A stretch of 64,000 nt of DNA from Symsagittifera roscoffensis. Taxonomy: Eukaryota; Xenacoelomorpha; Acoela; Convolutidae. The notes below the pieces were generated by a model, which was not told the DNA's origin, did not search any database, and was given only the letters and a program-made list of their open reading frames with translations. The stretch lies in assembly GCF_963678635.1 (NCBI RefSeq), contig NC_087070.1, forward strand, positions 27,092,057 through 27,156,056, in the 5' to 3' direction. The translations under genes were made by a program, and so were the position numbers. Below, piece by piece: positions 36,028 through 44,268 of this stretch (positions are counted from its first letter, which is position 1; each line of letters opens with the position of its first letter).

Positions 36028-37180
36028 ATATCAACCGTTTCTTATTGAGGAAAAAAAAGTGTGGTTATAAAATGTATTATTTATTCTTCTGAACAGTAAA
36101 AAATCTCGTATCGAGTATAACCAGTGTAAACATTAAAAGTATCATTTCCTTTGTCATACATTTCCACTACATAATTAGCTGGGACATCTTGACGTTTGGG
36201 TACTAAGACTAGCTTGGGAAGATAAACTCCTCGTTTGCTGGCTAACATTTTGAATAAGCTTGAATCGTTGAAAGTATATGAATTGGTCAACCACCGGGAA
36301 AAACCTTCTCAAAGTAGTTAGTTCTTCAGATGAAGTGATTTGCTCTCTTCGCTGCACCACTTGATCTCGACAATCAATTTTTTCTACTCTTGTTAATGGT
36401 AATTTGATGTCACTCTCTGGATTCATCCAAGCACATAACACTGAATTTGGAGATAGGTACGTCTCTAATGTCGCTAGTCTCTCGCTTTTGCTCATTCTTC
36501 GGCCAATCAGTATTCGCCTTGCTTTTCTTCAGGGCGCAGTGATTCCTGGAGTGGCTATGATGAAAATGTCTATTGCAAGCTGGATAGTTTTTGAAATGTA
36601 AATTTCAATTCTAGGGCAAACCAATTCATCAAGGTTCTCAACTTTTCTATCCAAATTCGTTGCCAGCAGATCACTCTATTCTTTTCCTAAGCGTAAAATA
36701 CGGCGTTAGGATTTCTCAAAACAAAACTTTGAATAATCTGATTGGGATTAATATACAAACAATCACAGCTTTCCCAGTGATTCCGTGCAAGCTATTTGTC
36801 AACCAGTTGTAAGCTTTTTGTTGAGATTTAGGAAGTGAATTGAAACTGGCTGGAGGTAGAAAAATAAGAGAGTCACTGTAATCAGAAGTTGTAATGGCTA
36901 GTTCTTTAACTATAAAATTAATTTTCCTACAACGGAATCCTTCTCAGTCTAGCACGACTGATCTTTCCTTCAACATTCTAACAATTGATAGAGACTTGAA
37001 TTTGTCAGTTCAACATATAAACAAAGTACTTCCACTCAGGTGACCAATCAGGCTGTTGTTACATTTCCAGGGTAGCATTTAACATTAGGTGGGACCAGTG
37101 TTATATACTTCGTGAACAAATCCTGCGCCATCGTGTAAAATTGCATGCAGTCGTAATACTTTTGAATCATTCAAGTATTT
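36028..37180. repeat. Inner inverted repeat, right arm
   Basis: Reverse complement of 34587-35805, from ATATCAACCGTTTCTTATTG to TCAAGTATTT. Homology stops abruptly at 37180, whereas the left arm continues into the outer repeat. Confidence 0.8.
36081..36495 (-). pseudogene. MSKSERLA-family ORF, right arm
   Basis: The frame 36495-36175 encodes 106 aa opening MSKSERLATLETYLSPNSVL, with RVEKIDCRDQVVQRREQIT in the middle. A second register, 36290-36081, continues with LVPKRQDVPANYVVEMYDKG and ends YEIFYCSEE. Comparison with the left arm suggests these are one ancestral protein of roughly 170 aa split by a frameshift. Its role is unknown. As a pair with the left arm, it is part of the inverted-repeat structure near the PolB fragment. 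Confidence 0.4.
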
Positions 37181-38368
37181 GTCCAATGAAGAATTATCTA
37201 TGCCAATAAGACCTCCATATGATCTAAGTTTAATGGCAAGGTCAAAGTTTATCTTTTTTGCTAGAAAAGAAAAACAGAGAACATTTGGCTAGAAAATAAC
37301 TTCGGCGGTCAGAGTTTTCCGCATAGGTTTTTTTCACGGTCAAATAAATGTCGTAAATGATTTTCCAGTCCATTGATGTAACTCTATGTTTTTCCAATTT
37401 CATTTTCTACTTTTTCCAACACCTCCCGGACCTGCTGAACTTCAAGCCAGTGGAAGTAAAAGTAACCTTGCATATATCACTTACTCAGTCCCATATCTCG
37501 TTGGTAGATATTTAGATAGACCACTGGAAATTTTTGATATTTTGACAATTTATCAAAACAAAGTCGAATCTTTCGCTCCACCACTTTCTCAATCAATATT
37601 GAGGCAAAATCGAACGATTAATCAAATACGCTTTCATAAGTAGCAATTGATAGATCAGTAGCCTTCCCATACTTTTGTTTTACATAAAAACACCACGTTA
37701 TTTGTAAAAAAAAATCGTTCAAGTGAAACTGTTCTTTACAACTCTGCCCAGATTCTTTTGGTTCGTTATCTGCTATTTTTTCCCACCGTGATATAAAAAC
37801 TATATGACGATCGTTAATACAACTGTTTTTTGATCGGGTACCAATTGAGAAGATCAAAATTAAAATCATTTTGCTTAATTTCTCATTCCATAATTGTATC
37901 ATTATTTTTATTATTCAATTATGTCATGACACCGGACTGTCAGCCGCTCTTCAAACTTCGTGAGTGATTCAGATTGCTAAGCGTTATTTCAAAAATAAAA
38001 GATGCATACGGAAAGGAAATGGTTTACAGCTACCAACGGTTTAAACATATTGGCTCTAACTTTTACGTTAACTTTAATTCCACTCAAATATGAACGTTAT
38101 AGTCTTGATCGAACGTTAACGCACGAAAATGCAGTCCCTAGACCTACCTTTTTTATATATATCACAACAGCAGTGACTTATTATAATATAGTCAATTCAT
38201 AGCACTTAGGATCTACTTTATGTGGTTTTATTTTCCTATTTGAAGTGCACCTAGGGTTTGAAAATTAGTTTGGAGCCCCTGTGGTTTTGGGATTAGGGTC
38301 TGGAGCACCAAGAATATGTGTCTGGAGCGCTTATGTGGTTTTGGTACTAGGCTCTGGAGCACCCCTGT
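37181..38368. other. Unpaired segment on the right side of the inverted repeat
   Basis: Absent from the left side. It holds an 85-codon + strand frame at 37386-37643 with a hydrophobic start and a LAYITYSVPYLVGRYLDRPL stretch, and a 94-codon minus-strand frame at 37618-37902. Neither is recognised. Either this is an insertion into the right arm, or the left arm has a matching deletion. Confidence 0.4.
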
Positions 38369-38398
38369 GTAGGTACCCTCCCCCCCCCCCCCCCCCCC

Positions 38399-38655
38399 CC
38401 TGTTGGAGCGTCGGCGAATTAGCCTACTACTTAGGGGACACGTATGTGTTACCTACTTGGTCACTATATGATCCACGACCAGTTTCTTATCCAACATTCG
38501 ATCAAGTAGGGCCTATTCAAAACAGAGCGAAGGTTTCGAAGAAGAAACGGGCGAACCTGCCTACCATGCGTTTTCGATCCAAGACAAAAGCCCGGAAGGC
38601 GAAAAATCAAGCTGAAAACAGGGGTGCTCCAGAGCCTAATCCCTATGAAAACTGA
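38399..38655 (+). CDS. Basic-tailed ~75-aa frame, right arm copy
   Basis: The frame starts within or after a ~23-C tract (38378-38400), then CWSVGELAYYLGDTYVLPTW and a basic end (KVSKKKRANLPTMRFRSKTK). It then runs on into the hairpin sequence, adding about 15 residues. The residues shared with the left copy are nearly all of the protein. The real start codon is unclear: the open frame extends back through poly-Pro coded by the C tract to 38281. No function is recognised. Confidence 0.35.
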
Positions 38656-38712
38656 CACAAAAACTAAGAAATTTGTGTCAGTTTTCATAGGGATTAGGCT
38701 CTGGAGCACCCC
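38621..38712. repeat. Perfect 41-bp hairpin
   Basis: 38621-38661 (GGGGTGCTCCAGAGCC ... GACACAAA) is exactly complementary to 38672-38712 around a 10-base loop. Part of the stem (GGCTCTGGAGCACCCCTGTG) is also present upstream at about 38350 and near 38280-38330 in looser copies. It marks the right edge of the inverted-repeat structure. Confidence 0.9.
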
Positions 38713-38833
38713 TGTGTAGGTACCCCAACCTGTTGGAGCGCCGGAGAATTAACTTACTACTCACGATTAGTATATACTCTCGAATGAAATAACGGCGAAC
38801 GCTGAAATATTAAACGCCCTACACTGCGAAACA

Positions 38834-39110
38834 GATGAGGCGTCGATTGATCAAAATCTTCAAGACCTTGACGGGACGATATGACAACGAAGCAACTGCA
38901 GAAAGACTTGAGATAAACAAGACGAGAGGTAAAAATGAGAAACTTATTCCGGAGAAGCCTAACCTCGAACAGAGGATTTTTTCACGACGAGTGCGACAAA
39001 CGACTTGAATACTCTGTCCGAGACAGTGATCTCGGTCATTTAGATGGACAGCTTCAAAACAAGAGTAGACCAACATTGGCAAGAACACATGCGTAAGGCA
39101 AGAGACATCT
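38834..39110 (+). pseudogene. LINE ORF2 C-terminal fragment
   Basis: The frame from 38834 reads MRRRLIKIFKTLTGRYDNEA and continues NKTRGKNEKLIPEKPNLEQR then IFSRRV. After a frameshift it reads NDLNTLSETVISV and MDSFKTRVDQHW. The order (R-R-L-I-x-I-F-K, T-R-G, F-S-R-V-N-x-x-N-x-L, then S-F-K-x-R-x-D) is the conserved end of the ORF2 protein in CR1/jockey-like non-LTR retrotransposons. No RT palm is seen upstream, so this is a 5'-truncated insertion remnant. Confidence 0.6.
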
Positions 39111-39859
39111 ACTAAGGAAAGGAAACAAAACAAAAGAGCTGAACCATAAAGGCGGGGGTCTACTCATTATAAACAACTGACTAAAACCCAGCCTAACTAA
39201 TTTGTAAAAATTCTCAGACTCGTTCTTAATTTAATTGTAAGTTTAATGAAAAAACATGAGCAATTTTATTATGATGAGAGTTCATATATGCGTCCGCTGG
39301 TAGCAACCTGACAAAATCCTACCTAAAAAGCAATATTTCAAATTTTATAATATTTAATTAAAAGTAGCGTGTTACACACCTCCGAAGCTTCAAATTTTTA
39401 ACAACTCATAAGAAACGGCATATTTTGGAAATAAGTTGTGCATTCTTTGAATGTGCTCTGACAGAACCCAATTAGAAGGTTGGTATTTTAAGATTCTGTA
39501 AAACTTTTTTTATAATCAAGCTTTTTTAATTCAAAGTTTCAAAAACCATAAAGATCTGTGAAGATTTTTATATCTAACTTCTATGAAAAAAATTATTTGA
39601 AATCATATTAAACAACTTCAACTCTGCGAAACTTAAATCATTAAGCAGGGTTGAGAATTTCAAATTTAAAACCTCAAAAACTTCATATCTCGGAAACTAC
39701 AAGGATTTGAGCAGTCATATTGGGAGACCAATTTTGCAACCCTGCTAGAGCCTCGCATAGCAATAAGAATTCAAATTTTGTGAACTTTTCCATAGGTAAG
39801 TTCTTTGAACAATTGAAAAAAGACAATAAACATCACATCTCAGAAATTAAGAGCGTTTT
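39111..39859. other. No recognisable gene
   Basis: AT-rich, non-coding. It contains only short frames, such as 61 codons at 39720-39905 that runs into the next element. Confidence 0.4.
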
Positions 39860-40084
39860 AAAAGGGGCCCTTACGTTTAGGAACGGTCGTGCACAAGCTG
39901 GATAGGGCCCATACCAGCATTATATAAATACATAAAACAACAATATTGCAGGAATTAAGTCAAGTCAGCATTTAATGCATTGTCATTAAAAGTATTTACT
40001 TCAACCGTCCCTCCTCTACAACAGCCCTAATTGAATTGTCTAAGAATTGCGTCTTACGCAGTGATCTGCACCCCCGTATACAAA
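39860..40084 (-). mobile_element. ~225-bp non-autonomous element, copy 1
   Basis: Reverse complement of the element at 41702-41921, from AAAAGGGGCCCTT at 39860 to GATCTGCACC...TATACAAA ending at 40084. Shared landmarks are GTGCACAAGCTG, ATACCAGC and GCAGTGATCTGCACC. The two copies flank an RT pseudogene in inverted orientation and so could be mistaken for terminal inverted repeats. Confidence 0.6.
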
Positions 40085-40176
40085 GGATAGCGCTCCTGAA
40101 CAGCGCGAAGCTTATCTTAGTTCTTATATAGTTCACTGTTTCTGAGTAGCTTTCATGCCTTTTTTCACCAAGTTTT

Positions 40177-41206
40177 TCAGCTATGCGCTGCCTTGACCGA
40201 GTAGCTGCTGGTGCGGTAAAACCGGTGCAGCCAAAAATGAGCGGGCAGAAGCTGCTCTGTTCGGCTTGTTGAACTCTGTTGGTATTTTGAGTTTTTTAGT
40301 GATTCGTGGTACTTATAGGCGTCTTTCAGTAGTCTTCGCGAAGTTTTTGCATGCGGGTTGAAGATTTTGACATCAAAGAAGGTTCGGCTAAACCTTGAGC
40401 CCCATAATCCTTTTGCTTTTACATCTAGTCGAGCGTCTTCATCAGTTGCAGTTGAATTGTTGCCAAAGCTCTCGCCTTGCAACGACTGAAGTTTCGGCTC
40501 AATTTCAACATCAAAGCAAACCTCGCTCATGAGGTTGGCAAAGGTATCTCTGATTTCGCCATGCCTCATGTGGGTGTATCCACCCTTTGCACAGTGAAGG
40601 GCGTATGTGTCGTACGATGTTTTAAATGAACATTCTAAAAAACTCATAGTCAAAAGGTAGCTTGATATTTAGACAACCCATTTTCACTGCCTATTTTCGG
40701 TGGTATTTTGATTTTGATCACCTCATTGTATTTTTCATCTTTTACAATGAGCTGGCATTTCGACGCTTTTACATGATATCCAAAATGTTTTCCGTGTTTG
40801 ATAATGTTGTCAAGAACTCTTCGCAGGCTTTTCAAATTTCCGACTGCGTTCCCATTTTTCTGCATACCATTTCTGTGTTAGGCTGTTATCGTTGACTAGT
40901 TTTGTAAAAGGTAAAATGGCTAGCCCGTACATTGGCATTGCTAATGCCTTGTTTGGTTCCTTCTCTAGATAGGATAACTTTTTTTTATTTATGAAGAGTT
41001 TTGATGGATTAGAGTATGAGTTCTGTATAGCGGGTAGTATAGGAAGGGCATATATTTGCAAAATTTTTCAAAGCCAGGTTCAGGTTTAGGGAGTTAAATT
41101 CACTTTCCGTGTCTATCAGTAATATTTCATCGGAATATGTTTTCTCGTATTGCTTCTTTCTTTTAACCTGCAAAAAAAATACGTTGAAAAAGGTTAAAGA
41201 TGGCAA
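40177..41206 (-). pseudogene. Reverse transcriptase plus nuclease-like C-terminus
   Basis: Three overlapping registers on the minus strand form one decayed protein. 41206-41009 carries DTESEFNSLN, the RT motif around the first catalytic Asp. 41061-40810 carries LAMPMYGLAILPF and QKWYAE, where YADD is expected, so the catalytic pair is destroyed by a small indel and substitutions. 40865-40650 holds LKSLRRVLDNIIKHGKHFGY and SKCQLIVKDE (thumb). 40653-40177 (158 codons) reads ALHCAKGGYTHMRHGEIRD and then DARLDVKAKGLW and FFDVKIFN. That D...D-x-K arrangement suggests a PD-(D/E)XK-type nuclease. This layout belongs to a widespread but poorly named group of invertebrate RT elements. It is neither the gypsy nor the LINE type seen elsewhere here. 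Confidence 0.65.
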
Positions 41207-41400
41207 GATAGTGAAGCCCGCATTTAAATTTATAATAAATCGAAGATAGATAATATATTAAGCTACTCAGACTAAGCAGTCTTGACGACTAACTTACTGG
41301 AAAACTTTTTCGTTTTAGCAACGGGAGCTTCATCTTTCGGAATAACTTTTCCTGGATTTTTTTTCCTTGCCTGAAGACCACGCTTTCACCAGGTTTTGGA
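41157..41400. repeat. Duplicate of 41615-41701 plus 41937-42070 (empty site)
   Basis: AACCTGCAAAAA and GAAGCCCGCATTTAAATT at 41163-41230 match 41623-41690. CTACTCAGACTAAGCAGTC onward (41263-41361) matches 41972-42068. In this copy the two parts are joined at AATAAATCGA, while the other copy has a 235-bp element between them. The second half corresponds to the 3' end of the 90-aa ORF at 41971. Confidence 0.8.
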
Positions 41401-41701
41401 AAACGCTTTGGTTTTGGAAAAAAAACGAAAAGTTTGGTTTTGGAAAAAACAAAGTTTTGGAAAAACAAAAAATCGTCGTATCTCAGAAGCTAAAAGGGTT
41501 TATTAATTAATCCTTAAAAAATTAATTATCAATTTCCCCATCAAACAAAACTGAAAACTTGAAAATAAATTCTTAACCATTACTATGTACGATATAGCTT
41601 AAACGTGAAAAAATTCTTTTTTAACCTGCAAAAATAATACGTTGAAAAAACTCAAACATGGCGAGATGATGAAGCCCGCGTTTAAGTTTATAATAAATAG
41701 A

Positions 41702-41936
41702 TTTGTATAAGTGGGTGCAGATCACTGCGCAAAGTTCAATTTATCGACAACTCCATAAGCGCTATTGTAAAGGAAGGACGGCTAAGATAAATTAACATTA
41801 CGACGATGCATTTAATACTGATTTATGACTTCATTGCTGATATATATGTATATATATATGCATTTTTATAACGCTGGTATTGGCCCTATTCAGCTTGTGC
41901 ACAAACGGAAGGGCCCCTTTTGTAATTTAGATATTT
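41702..41936 (+). mobile_element. 235-bp insertion with 11-bp target duplication
   Basis: TAATAAATAGA lies on both sides (41691-41701 and 41937-41947). The homologous locus at 41231-41241 has a single TAATAAATCGA with nothing inserted. The element starts TTTGTATAAGTGGGTGCAG and carries GTGCACAAAC and GGGCCCCTTTT near its end. No terminal inverted repeat is evident and there is no coding capacity. Class unresolved: SINE-like or solo terminal repeat are possible. Confidence 0.7.
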
Positions 41937-41970
41937 TAATAAATAGATAAAAGATAGATAATATATTACG

Positions 41971-42243
41971 CTACTCAGACAAAGCAGTCTTGACGACTAA
42001 CTTACTGGAAGATTTTTTCGTTTTAGCAACGGGAGCTTCATCTTTGGAAATAACTTTTCCTGGAAATTCTTTTTTTCCTTGCTTGAAGATCACGCTTTCA
42101 CCAGCGGTGTAGATTTCAGCAATTACTCCTTTTTGGTTCCGAAGATTTTTAATAGAGACAAAATGCCAGCCAAACTGCTCGTCTTCCCATTTCACTGCGT
42201 AATGCAGAGTTTTCTTCAACGTTTTTGTGTATGGCTCGTGCAT
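41971..42243 (-). CDS. Unrecognised 90-aa protein
   Basis: A complete frame from the ATG at 42243 opens MHEPYTKTLKKTLHYAVKWE and ends with a Lys/Ser-rich tail (KTKKSSSKLVVK). The opening V-K-W-E-D...W-H-F-V-S-I-K-N resembles the first strands of a small beta-barrel (Tudor/SH3-like), as found at the start of some BEN-domain proteins, but that is a weak impression. The 3' half is duplicated at 41263-41400. Upstream frames show no continuation, so it may be a first exon or a short gene. Confidence 0.4.
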   Translation of the reverse strand: MHEPYTKTLKKTLHYAVKWEDEQFGWHFVSIKNLRNQKGVIAEIYTAGESVIFKQGKKEFPGKVISKDEAPVAKTKKSSSKLVVKTALSE

Positions 42244-42622
42244 TTATAATTCTACAAACAAAATCACTACATTCAATAAAATCAAAGAAACAAATAAGAC
42301 ACTATTGACTCCCCTTTGAACGCTTTACTTCTCAGCATGTAAAACTTCAAACTAAATTTCCAGACATAATCGGAAGGTCAGAGTATCATAGTAACCGAGG
42401 TTACAGTCACTTCATCACATAACCGAGGTTACATTCCCTTTATCACATATTCCAGTCAAAATTCTTGGAATTTTCTCGAGATGTAAGTGACATGCGCCAT
42501 TCGACCAGAATGACCTAATTAGCCTACTTGTTGTGTTAAACTTATTAAAGTTTCATATTATTATTGTTGTGATAAGCAATTTAGCCTAATTGTTGTGATA
42601 AACTTATTAAATAGTTTGTGAT
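42244..42622. repeat. Short direct repeats, no gene
   Basis: TAACCGAGGTTACA occurs at about 42392 and 42421, each followed by TCATCACAT- or TATCACAT-like sequence. A second pair, ATTAGCCTA with TTGTTGTG and AAACTTATTAAA, occurs at 42518-42550 and 42581-42612. ACCGAGGTTACA is partly palindromic. No coding signal is visible. Confidence 0.5.
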
Positions 42623-42901
42623 ATGACGCTAATGGTACCCTTGTATGAAGAAGGCCCGGGACGGGATTTTAGAGACAAGCTCATGAAGCCGCGATACTCC
42701 CCTTCTACCCGGACACCCCCGCTGGAACCTCCACCCGTGAAAAAACAGGTTGTAATCGCTTTCATTTCTTTTTTATATATGAAAGCTGCAAATTATTAGT
42801 TTTTTATTATTAGTTTTTAAAATTCATTTTTCTAGAATCTTTTTAAAAATCTATTTTTTCTCTAAAAAAACTAGGAACAAGTAAAGCGTAAGGTGAAATG
42901 A
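42623..42901 (+). CDS. Predicted two-exon 50-aa gene
   Basis: Exon 1 (42623-42748) is 42 open codons, MTLMVPLYEEGPGRDFRDKL and onward. It is Pro/Arg/Lys-rich and far more GC-rich than its flanks. It ends CAG followed by GTTGTAAT, a plausible 5' splice site. After a 126-bp AT-rich intron with the pyrimidine tract CTATTTTTTCTCT comes ACTAG, then exon 2 (42875-42901) EQVKRKVK and TGA. Joining keeps the frame and gives a basic C-terminus. I recognise no family. It may be the last exons of a longer gene; no upstream exon was found. Its end lies 20 bp from the tail of the convergent RT pseudogene. Confidence 0.35.
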
Positions 42902-42920
42902 TAAAAATCATCGTCTAAAA

Positions 42921-43679
42921 TCAGTTCCAATAGGGTCTTCTGGGTCGCATTGCAAAGTTTCTCGGAGACATGCAGCCGTACCTCTCTGGATCGCGATTCC
43001 AAGTCTTTGGCGTAAGAAAACGGTCCCCATTCCCCCCCAGAGTCTCGAAGGCGACTGGTTGGACTATGTGGGACGAGACCAACCCGGCATATTTGGTGCG
43101 CTTTTTGTCCTCCGCTGCATCAGCGACACACCGTCCTTCGTTTTTGGCAACTTGGCGATTTGAATCAGCCAACCTGTGCACACAAGTGGAGTCCCATATC
43201 AGGGGTCTACCGTTGGCCCATGGTACTAGGGCAAGGCCATCCGACCGTTTACCGTCGGTTCGGAATAGTCCAGTGGGTTCCAAAGTTGAAGGGATATTTG
43301 CTTGGATCATAGACCTGTGGATAACGTGGTTTCCCATTGAATGTCGAGCATGTACTGAGCGACTCTTTTTGCAGACTAGAGAGTGCTTGCCAAGGGTATC
43401 GACCATTTCGCCACAAGAACACTTGTGTGTAGTACACACTGGTGCGCCAAGTCAAAATCCCATTGCAATTCTGAATTATTCGTCGTCTAGTTGTAGGCAA
43501 AGGGCTCGGGACGGTAGTGCGTTCAACCAGTCACCTGCTCCAGGGCACATAAGTCCCTGCAAGCGAGTGTTTTCTTCTGGGTTTTTATCTAAGAATTGGC
43601 TAGCTTGATACTGCATGAGCGGCATCGTCAACTTTCTTTGAACTGACAATCTGGGTGCCCGGGTCGAGATCCCGCTCAA
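42921..43679 (-). pseudogene. C-terminal region of a second RT-type element
   Basis: A single register from 43679 to 42921 is broken by stops near 43477 and 43456. It starts with GDWLNALPSRALCLQLDDE, then a zinc-knuckle-like CTTHKCSCGEMVDTLGKHSL with VC following. It continues LEPTGLFRTDGKRSDGLALV and PLIWDSTCVHRLA. The D-G...W-D-x-T-C arrangement is a PD-(D/E)XK-like core found after the RT in many invertebrate retroelements. It is related in plan to 40177-41206 but diverged. No RT palm is present, and 43680 onward is an unrelated inverted repeat. Confidence 0.65.
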
Positions 43680-43680
43680 G

Positions 43681-43866
43681 ATATGAGCGGTTTGAGCGGT
43701 TTTTCAGCAAGATTTGAGCGGTTTGGGCGTTTTTTTTGGAAAAACCGCTCAAATCTTGCTTTAAAAACCGCTCAAAAACCGCTCATTTCTTGCGGTGATT
43801 TTTGAACGGTTTTCAAGCAAGATTTGAGCGGTTTTTGAGCGGTCTTATAAGGAAAACCGATTAAAA
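43681..43866. repeat. GAGCGGTTT inverted/direct repeat cluster
   Basis: GAGCGGTTTTT and its complement AAAAACCGCTC occur about ten times in both orientations, with CAAGATTTGAGCGG and its complement as the longest pairs. The segment can fold into several alternative stems. It directly abuts the 5.57-kb duplication on its right. Confidence 0.75.
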
Positions 43867-44128
43867 CCAACAAAAAGGCCTGGAAAGGTAATGTGACCCC
43901 GGGTTGACATCCATAAACCGAAAATGCTTATTTTAAATTTCCCCACACCGAAAAAGCTTATCACACAATTGCCTGCATCAAATGTATCGAAAAATGCTAA
44001 TCATACAATTTGCATACAATTTCAAAAAACCATTGAAAAAAGATTCAATCTAGTTTCTCCGGCTATTTGAACCAAATACAACAGTCTGGTGATGAAAAAT
44101 AACTACGTTTGTTTTTTTTTAAAAAAAA

Positions 44129-44174
44129 ATGGTTATCATACAATTTCCATATATGAAAATTGTATGATAACCAT
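44129..44174. other. Perfect 18-bp hairpin, unit 1
   Basis: ATGGTTATCATACAATTT (44129-44146) pairs exactly with AAATTGTATGATAACCAT (44157-44174). A related but decayed hairpin (GTTATCATACAACTTGCATA) lies at about 45796-45840, so the LINE remnant is flanked by two related hairpins. Confidence 0.75.
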
Positions 44175-44268
44175 TCTTTCATGAAAGGCAAGATTTTCAG
44201 AAATTGTTCAAACTTGTTTGTAAACAAATTTAAATTATTTAGTAGTAGTAGTAGTAGTAGTAAAAGAC

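Larger units (their letters stand above)
34316..38712. mobile_element. 4.4-kb inverted-repeat structure
   Basis: Two pairs of arms are nested. The inner pair is 34587-35805 against 36028-37180 (inverted, ~1.2 kb each, 222-bp spacer). The outer pair is 34361-34586 against about 38378-38616. On the left the two arms are continuous; on the right they are separated by 37181-38368, which has no counterpart on the left. TGAAAACTGACACAAA marks both outer ends (34317 and 38645). No target duplication was identified. This could be a long-terminal-inverted-repeat element, or a palindromic duplication of an element beside the PolB fragment. No transposase is recognised. Confidence 0.6.

Noticed and set aside
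39860-41936. A 2-kb transposon with ~225-bp terminal inverted repeats around the RT pseudogene
   Set aside because: The right-hand 'terminal repeat' has its own target duplication and its own empty site at 41231, so it is a separate small insertion. The inverted arrangement is most simply two independent copies.
42970-43608. 212-codon + strand open frame
   Set aside because: It is antisense to the RT C-terminal pseudogene, whose conserved motifs are on the minus strand. The + strand peptide has no recognisable pattern.
43655-43680. tRNA B-box-like GGGTCGAGATCCCG
   Set aside because: No A box or cloverleaf could be fitted upstream. It lies at the 5' edge of an RT pseudogene.
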